From contig NZ_CP049017.1 of NCBI RefSeq assembly GCF_014236795.1, positions 3,140,001 through 3,204,000 on the forward strand: a stretch of 64,000 bases of DNA, written 5' to 3'. Numbering within the stretch: the stretch's first letter is position 1; the number at the start of each line of letters is the position of its first letter. The translations under genes and the position numbers were made by a program. The stretch is from Xanthomonas theicola. GTDB lineage: Bacteria; Pseudomonadota; Gammaproteobacteria; Xanthomonadales; Xanthomonadaceae. The notes under the pieces were generated by a model, which worked only from the letters and a program-made list of their open reading frames with translations, was not told the origin of the DNA and ran no database searches. This document shows positions 58,848 to 64,000 of this stretch, piece by piece.

Positions 58848-61531
58848 GGGTGGGCCTCCTCGGCCGGTTCGGTGGCGCGCGGCGGCGCAGGCGCAAAATA
58901 GCCGACCGCGGTGCACAGCAGGCCGTAGGCGATGAACGAGGCGATGCCGGCGACGTTGCCGAGGTTGCCGCGGTCCACCAGCAACAACTTGCCCAGCACC
59001 ACCGCCATCAGCAACGCGCCGGCCCGCCACAGGCCGCGCTGGCCGCGGCGCGAGCCGAGCACCCAGCCCAGCACGCCGAGCACGCTCCACACCACGGTCA
59101 GGCTGGTCTGCGCCACCCCGTCGGACAGCAGCGCCGCGCCCCACGGCGCCCCGCCCCAGGCATACACCGCGTGCAGGGTCACGCTGGTGCTCCACAGCAA
59201 CCCACCGGCGCCCAGCAGTTGCAGGCGCCGGCCGCGCAGCGCCGCCGGCACGGCAGGCGACCACAGCCAGCGCGCAGCCAGCGCCAGCACCAGCAACTGG
59301 GTCAGTTCCAGCGGGTTGAGCACCGGCACCCACGGCAGCGGCGCGCTGGCGCCGGGCACGCACAGCGACCACAGCCACGCCACCCCGAGCAGGCCGACAT
59401 AGCTGCCCTGCAGCGCGCTGCGGCAAGGGTCGAAGTCCGCGCCCAGCGGCGCGGCCAGCCAACGCCAGCGCCACAGCGACAGCGCGGCGGCCAGCAGCCA
59501 TGGCGCCAGCAGCGATGCCCACTGCCAGCCCTCGGCCAGGGCGAAGCGCCGCGCCAGCCACATGCCAAGCAGCGACAGCACCCACGGCCACAGCCACCAC
59601 CACACGCACTGCGCCGCGCGCGCCATGCTGTCGCTGCCGCGCAGGCAGACCAGGCTGCGCACGCCGAGCACCGCCAGCAGCGCCCAGGCCCAGGCCCCGT
59701 GTCCGGCGAACGGTTGCCCATGCGCATCGGCCTGCAACGCGGCCAGCGGCAAGGCCAGCAACAAACCGCCGAGCGTGGTCGCGGCCAGCACGCGCGCCGG
59801 CCAGCGGCGCTGCGCTTCGGCGGCCAGCCAGCCGCTGACCGCGACGAACGCAAGTAACAGATCGGCTTGCGCAGCGGATGCGACGAAGCGTTCGATCTCG
59901 GCGACGCCGAGCCCGCTCCACCAGGCCAGGCCCCACAGGTAATAGACCAGCGCCGGCGTGTCGGCACGCGCGCGGCGATAGCTCCAGGCACTGGCGAGGC
60001 CGGCCACGGCCAGCAGCGCGCCGCTCATGAAGGTCGCATTGGCCACCGCATGGGCGTCGCGCCAGGCCGCGTCCAGTCCCAGCACGAAGCCGATCGCTGC
60101 GGCAATCTGCAGGCCGGCGCCGCTGCACTGCGGCAGCCAGCGCCGCTGCCGCAGCCCCAGCCACGCCAGCGCCACACCTTCCAGCGCGAAGATGCTGGCG
60201 CTGGCGCGGGCGGACAGCGCCAGCGGCACCGCCAGCGTGGCGAAGCCCACCGCCAGCAGCGCATAGGCCTGGCCGAGCACCGCCAAGCGCGCGCGCCGGA
60301 TCAGCGCCACGGCCAGCAGCGCATACACCGCGGCCAGGCCCAGCGCGCACAGCGCCAGCGGCAGGCCCTCGCCGCGCAACAACCCGGCCTGCAGCGAGAA
60401 CGCGACCAGCGGCGCGCCGAACACCAGGCTGCCGTCGATCGGGTTGCCGCGCACCGCCGGCTGGCGTCGCGCGTACAGCAGCGGGATCAGCAGGTAGAAG
60501 GCGAAGAACAGCAGCAGGAACGGCTCGGTGCTGGCGAATTTCGCCGGCTGGTACTGCAGCACGCCCCACAGCGTGCCGATGCCGAAGGTGAAGCCGAAGC
60601 CGAGCAGGTTCAGCACCCGCCACGGCCGGGACCAGGCGATCGCGAACACCGCCGCGTTGAGCACCGCGTAGTACGAGAACAGGCTGACGTGATTGGCGCT
60701 GCCGGTGGACAGCCAGAGCGGCGCCAGGAACCCGGCCAGCGTGGCCAGCACCGCCAGCGTGCGCGATTCCTGCACCACCGCCAGCACGCACATGCCGGCC
60801 ACCAGCACGATGCTCAGCGCGAACGCCGCTCCGGCCGGCAGCAGCGCGGACAGCTTGAACGCGGCGAACACGGTCAGCAGCAGCACGCCGATCGCACCGC
60901 CCTGCAGGGCCAGCGCGAAGCTGCGCTTGCGTTCGCGCTGGTGCCAGCCGAAGCCGAGTCCGGCCAGCGCCGCGGCGGCGATGCCGGCATAGCGCAGTTC
61001 GATCGGCATGCGCAGCCAGCCCTGGTCGCCGGCGTATTTCAGCAGCGCGGCGACGCCGGCCAGCAGCACCAGCATGCCGATCTTGACCGGCACGTTGCCT
61101 GCGGTGAACCAGCGCCTGGCGCCGGCCAGCCGCCGCTCGAGCGGACCCGGGTCCGGCGCGGTGCACGCCTCGGGCGATGGCGCGGCACCGGCACCGGCGG
61201 CGGCCGCAGCGGGCCGGGCCGCGAACGGCGGCGGAAGCGGCGGCGGCGCGGGTGTGGCAGGGGCGATGGCGACAGGGGCGACCGCTGCCGACGGACGCGC
61301 CGCCTCGGCAGCGACGTCCTCTGCCCCGGCATCGAACTGAACATCGCCCCCGGTACCGGCATCGGCGTCGAATCCGGCGTCGGCCTGCGGCGGCACCGCG
61401 CACAGCGGCGCCAATTGCAGTTCCAGCGCGGCGACGCGCCGGCGGACGCCGGCCAACGCCACCAGCAGCACGACCAGCAGCACCGGCACCGCCAGTACCG
61501 CCAACACCACCAGCACGATCAACGCTTCCAT
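58844..61531 (-). CDS. DUF2339 family polytopic membrane protein (895 aa)
   Basis: Starts MEALIVLVVLAVLAVPVLLV (a membrane anchor), then a low-complexity Ala/Pro-rich linker (about residues 65-125). A conserved block follows with LERRLAGARRWFTAGNVPVK and IGMLVLLAGVAALLKYAGDQ. The remaining 700 residues hold about twenty predicted hydrophobic helices, for instance PIELRYAGIAAAALAGLGFG and ALEGVALAWLGLRQRRW. The architecture and the GxxVxKxG-type opening are diagnostic of DUF2339. The function is unknown; a transport, polymer-export or envelope-sensing role is possible. It is coupled to the DUF3999 gene through a 4-nt ATGA overlap. Confidence 0.82.
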   Translation of the reverse strand: MEALIVLVVLAVLAVPVLLVVLLVALAGVRRRVAALELQLAPLCAVPPQADAGFDADAGTGGDVQFDAGAEDVAAEAARPSAAVAPVAIAPATPAPPPLPPPFAARPAAAAAGAGAAPSPEACTAPDPGPLERRLAGARRWFTAGNVPVKIGMLVLLAGVAALLKYAGDQGWLRMPIELRYAGIAAAALAGLGFGWHQRERKRSFALALQGGAIGVLLLTVFAAFKLSALLPAGAAFALSIVLVAGMCVLAVVQESRTLAVLATLAGFLAPLWLSTGSANHVSLFSYYAVLNAAVFAIAWSRPWRVLNLLGFGFTFGIGTLWGVLQYQPAKFASTEPFLLLFFAFYLLIPLLYARRQPAVRGNPIDGSLVFGAPLVAFSLQAGLLRGEGLPLALCALGLAAVYALLAVALIRRARLAVLGQAYALLAVGFATLAVPLALSARASASIFALEGVALAWLGLRQRRWLPQCSGAGLQIAAAIGFVLGLDAAWRDAHAVANATFMSGALLAVAGLASAWSYRRARADTPALVYYLWGLAWWSGLGVAEIERFVASAAQADLLLAFVAVSGWLAAEAQRRWPARVLAATTLGGLLLALPLAALQADAHGQPFAGHGAWAWALLAVLGVRSLVCLRGSDSMARAAQCVWWWLWPWVLSLLGMWLARRFALAEGWQWASLLAPWLLAAALSLWRWRWLAAPLGADFDPCRSALQGSYVGLLGVAWLWSLCVPGASAPLPWVPVLNPLELTQLLVLALAARWLWSPAVPAALRGRRLQLLGAGGLLWSTSVTLHAVYAWGGAPWGAALLSDGVAQTSLTVVWSVLGVLGWVLGSRRGQRGLWRAGALLMAVVLGKLLLVDRGNLGNVAGIASFIAYGLLCTAVGYFAPAPPRATEPAEEAHP

Positions 61532-61776
61532 CCGGTCTCCATCCCCAATGGCGACACGACCCGGCGCGCCAGCGATCCGGCGGCGCCGATCCTGACGCGG
61601 AGGGCAATGGTAGACGAGTTCGGCCGCGCCGCCGACACCCGGCGCAGGCGCGGCAACGCATGCCGACGCATGCCGGCGCGGCGCCCCTAAAGCCGGCGCA
61701 CCGCCAGCCGCTAATTCCCCTATCCCACGTTGCGCCTGCTGTTTGCCGTTTCCTCTCCTCTCACCGATAGCGCGAA

Positions 61777-62853
61777 ATGAACTTGCCAGCCACGCCCAGC
61801 GAAGCGGGAATCGACGACCATATCCGCTCCGTGGTCGACCTGTCCGACCAACTGCTTGGACAGCTGCGCCGATCGCTGCAGCGCATCGACCAGATCAACC
61901 GCACCACCCACGTGATCTCGATGAACGCGCGCATCGAGTCGGCGCGGATCGGCAATGCCGGACGCGGCTTCAGCGTCATCGCGCAGGAAATGGACGTGCT
62001 GTCGCGGCACGTCGCCGACGCCACCCAGGATCTGGACAAGGTCGCCGCCAGCACCAGCGCCGACATGCGCAACACGCTGCAGCGGCTGCAAGAGGACGTG
62101 CAGCGCACGCGCCTGGGCGAGCTGGCGCTGGGCAACATCGACCTGATCGACCGCAACCTCTACGAACGCAGCTGCGACGTGCGCTGGTGGGCGACCGACG
62201 CGGCCATCGTCGCAGCCGCGCGCCCCGACCGCAGCGACGACGCACTCGCCTACGCGGCGCGGCGCATGGGCCAGATCCTGGACTCGTACACGGTGTACTT
62301 CGACCTGGTGCTGGCCGGCACCGATGGCCGCATCCTCGCCAACGGCCGCCCGCAGCACTACGCCTCGGCCGGCAGCGACGCGTCCGGCCAGGCGTGGTTC
62401 GAGGACGCCTCGCGCACCTGCAGCGGCGAGGAGTTCGGCTTCCAGGGCGTGCATGCCAGCCCGCTGACCAATGGCGAACGCGTGCTGGTGTATTCGTGCA
62501 CGGTGCGCGACGGCGGCCGCGTCGATGGCCGCGTGCTGGGCGTGCTCGGCATCGTGTTCCGTTGGGATGCGCTGGCGCAGACGGTTGTGCAGCGCACGCC
62601 GCTGTCCGAGCAGGAATGGGGCCGCAGCCGGGTGTGCATCGTCGACCAGCGCGGCCAGGTCCTGGCCGATTCGGCCGGCCGCATGCTGCAGGAGCGGATC
62701 GACTTCCCCGGCCGCGAAGCGTTGTTCGCGCAGCCGCGCGGCGCGCGGCTGGGCGATCTCGGCGGGCGCCCGCACTGCATCGCGCATGCGGCCTCGCCCG
62801 GCTACGAAACCTACCGCACCGGCTGGCATTCGCTGATCCTGCAGGCGCTGTAG
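61777..62853 (+). CDS. Soluble chemoreceptor-like protein: N-terminal MCP hairpin fragment plus C-terminal Cache-like sensor (358 aa)
   Basis: Residues 38-68 read QINRTTHVISMNARIESARI then GNAGRGFSVIAQEM, a recognisable version of the highly conserved tip of methyl-accepting chemotaxis proteins (consensus I..QTNLLALNAAIEAARAGE.GRGFAVVA.EVR). Only about 90 residues of this region are present, with no HAMP domain, no transmembrane helix and no second arm of the four-helix bundle. Residues 115-355 look like a Cache/PAS-like sensor: NIDLIDRNLYERSCDVRWWA, then FDLVLAGTDGRILANG, and a second lobe with CIVDQRGQVLADSAGR. The order is reversed relative to normal receptors. It probably acts in the cytoplasm as a CheA/CheW-interacting sensor or as a decoy. 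Role inferred only. Confidence 0.75.
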   Translation: MNLPATPSEAGIDDHIRSVVDLSDQLLGQLRRSLQRIDQINRTTHVISMNARIESARIGNAGRGFSVIAQEMDVLSRHVADATQDLDKVAASTSADMRNTLQRLQEDVQRTRLGELALGNIDLIDRNLYERSCDVRWWATDAAIVAAARPDRSDDALAYAARRMGQILDSYTVYFDLVLAGTDGRILANGRPQHYASAGSDASGQAWFEDASRTCSGEEFGFQGVHASPLTNGERVLVYSCTVRDGGRVDGRVLGVLGIVFRWDALAQTVVQRTPLSEQEWGRSRVCIVDQRGQVLADSAGRMLQERIDFPGREALFAQPRGARLGDLGGRPHCIAHAASPGYETYRTGWHSLILQAL

Positions 62854-62883
62854 GCGCGGCCGGCCGGAGCCGGCGCGCAGGCA

Positions 62884-62917
62884 CAAAAAAGCCCGGGCGC
62901 GCTACGCGGCCCGGGCT
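62884..62917 (-). terminator. Intrinsic terminator after the BamE-like gene
   Basis: AGCCCGGGC-N10-GCCCGGGCT stem (62890-62917), followed on the minus strand by TTTTTT (A6 at 62885-62890 on the plus strand). It could serve both convergent genes. Confidence 0.85.
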
Positions 62918-62930
62918 CTGCTGCAGCCGC

Positions 62931-63404
62931 TTACTCGCGGTAGCCGCTGTCGTTCTTGTTGTGGATGATCCAGATCAGGTTGCCGCCGCTGCCCATCGAC
63001 TTGCCGGCGAACACCAACCGACCCTGGCCCTTGTAGGCCAGTTCGTAGCGGTAGCGGTCGCCACCGTAGAAGAACGGGATGAAGGCCTTGCCGGTGATGT
63101 AGGAACCCTGGTCGGTGGGTTCGCCGATCAGGTCGGTCACCTGCTTCATCGGCATGCCGATCTTGATCTGGGTGAACTTGCTGTCCGGAGCCGGCTTACC
63201 GGTGATCTCGCCTTCGTAGTCGTTGACGCCCTTGACGGTTTCGCCATAGCCGGCTTCGACTTCCGAAGAATTGGTGACCTCGCCCTCGGCGTTCATCCAG
63301 CTCGGCGTGCCGCTGTGCTTTTTCGCCATCGCCTGCATCGGCACCGCGGCCGCCATCACCACGGCCAGCACCAGGACTCCCGTCCCTACACGGTTGATCT
63401 GCAT
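62931..63404 (-). CDS. Secreted BamE/SmpA-OmlA-like domain protein (157 aa)
   Basis: ATG 63404 with AAGGAG 8 nt upstream gives an Sec signal peptide (VGTGVLVLAVVMAAAVPMQA then MA, cleavage near residue 27). No lipobox Cys is seen, so it is probably soluble in the periplasm. The segment FTQIKIGMPMKQVTDLIGEP (about residues 79-98) matches the start of the SmpA/OmlA fold, where I..GM....V...LG.P is conserved. The C-terminus is YRYELAYKGQGRLVFAGKSM and NLIWIIHNKND. It may take part in envelope assembly, but it is not BamE itself. Confidence 0.75.
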   Translation of the reverse strand: MQINRVGTGVLVLAVVMAAAVPMQAMAKKHSGTPSWMNAEGEVTNSSEVEAGYGETVKGVNDYEGEITGKPAPDSKFTQIKIGMPMKQVTDLIGEPTDQGSYITGKAFIPFFYGGDRYRYELAYKGQGRLVFAGKSMGSGGNLIWIIHNKNDSGYRE

Positions 63405-63664
63405 TTTTTTCTCCTTGAATCCATTTGAGTGCCCCCTGTCCATCGTCTGCAACGCCAGCGCGGGAACGTCCGCTGGCCAGCGCTGCATTAGTGCACGCGT
63501 TGCCGCCGATGTCCACGCCCGAGCAGCACCGCCGCGCGGCCGCCGCGGCCGCTTGCCGGCACCCGCGCGGCATGTTGGAAATCGCGCCGGCGCGCTGCGA
63601 GCAGCCGCTTCACCTGCAGCCCATGGATCCGGCATCACCGCCCCAGCGCTAGGACGTACCCGCA

Positions 63665-64000
63665 ATGCCCACTCTCCGTCGCTCCCACGTGCTGCCCACG
63701 CTGTGCGCCCTGGCACTGCTGGGCATGGCGCCGTTGGCCTCGGCCGACCTGTTCGGCAGCCCCGAAGACATCGCCCGTAGCTGGCTCGGCCGGGATGCCG
63801 GCGAACTGATGATGCAGTGGCCGGTCGACCGCTGCCTGTACACCTCGGAAAACACCGAGACCCACGAGACCGCCTACACCTACAACTTCGGGACCGAGGC
63901 GCACTACCGCACCGACTACTGGACCACGCAAGGACCGATGATCGGCATGGTCGGCGGCGGCAACGGCGTCGCCGCCACGCCGATCTTCCAGCAGGACCAG
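63665..64000 (+). CDS. Exported protein of unknown function, 3' end beyond window
   Basis: ATG 63665 opens a frame that runs off the window edge (at least 112 residues). The N-terminus is a signal peptide (RRSHVLPTLCALALLGMAPL, then ASA). The mature part starts DLFGSPEDIARSWLGRDAGE and LMMQWPVDRCLYTSENTETH, then is rich in Tyr and Thr (TAYTYNFGTEAHYRTDYWTT). I do not recognise the family with certainty. One Cys is visible. It is divergent from the BamE-like gene across a 260-bp spacer, so both may be envelope proteins with shared regulation. Confidence 0.7.
   Translation, partial: MPTLRRSHVLPTLCALALLGMAPLASADLFGSPEDIARSWLGRDAGELMMQWPVDRCLYTSENTETHETAYTYNFGTEAHYRTDYWTTQGPMIGMVGGGNGVAATPIFQQDQ

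Overview
The window is GC-rich chromosomal DNA from a gammaproteobacterium of the Xanthomonadaceae, most likely Xanthomonas. Protein sequences throughout look Xanthomonas-like. The order tRNA-Tyr/Gly/Thr-tuf-tRNA-Trp-secE-nusG-rplKAJL-rpoBC-rpsLG-fusA-tuf-S10-spc-alpha as one block, and a GTAGGAG...GCTCCTGC palindromic intergenic repeat, also fit. The species cannot be fixed by eye.

Layout. (1) 1-18.7 kb holds mixed metabolic and accessory genes: the 3' part of a SleB-type hydrolase, a beta-class GST, a propionyl-CoA synthetase gene (prpE) broken by three frameshifts, a secreted S9 peptidase, a quinone reductase/TetR pair with a candidate operator, a decayed LysR remnant, mdh, a glutaredoxin-like protein with a doubtful N-terminus, ppiB, typA, a DUF2127 membrane protein, an MscS channel, class II DAHP synthase, a TonB-dependent receptor preceded by a Zur-like palindrome, and dsbB. 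(2) 18.85-52.8 kb is one continuous minus-strand block for the translation, transcription and secretion machinery, transcribed from tRNA-Tyr down to rplQ. It carries 30 ribosomal protein genes, rpoA, rpoB, rpoC, secY, secE, nusG, fusA, two tuf copies and four tRNAs. (3) 52.9-57.2 kb carries pyk, a Gph-like phosphatase, a GNAT acetyltransferase and pgk, all on the minus strand. (4) 57.4-64 kb carries a translationally coupled DUF2339/DUF3999 membrane pair, a soluble chemoreceptor-like protein with inverted domain order, a BamE-like secreted protein and the start of another secreted protein.

How the genes work together. Region 2 is a growth-rate block. Good sigma70-type promoters are visible before tRNA-Tyr, rpsL and rpsJ, and weaker ones before rplK, rpsM and rpsH. 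Enlarged spacers inside the block carry hairpins that could act as terminators, attenuators or RNA-processing sites: rplA-rplJ, rplL-rpoB, rpoB-rpoC, rpoC-rpsL, tuf-fusA, rpsN-rpsH, rplR-rpsE, secY-rpsM and rpoA-rplQ. The most striking is a perfect 33-bp inverted repeat between rpoB and rpoC. The two tuf copies, with 75 bp of 3' flank, appear identical, a mark of gene conversion. pyk and pgk lie close together and serve lower glycolysis.

I see no CRISPR array, prophage, insertion sequence, toxin-antitoxin or recognisable defence locus. The window is mainly housekeeping. The less explained items are the inverted-order chemoreceptor-like protein, the DUF2339/DUF3999 pair, the palindromes inside essential operons and the decaying genes in region 1.
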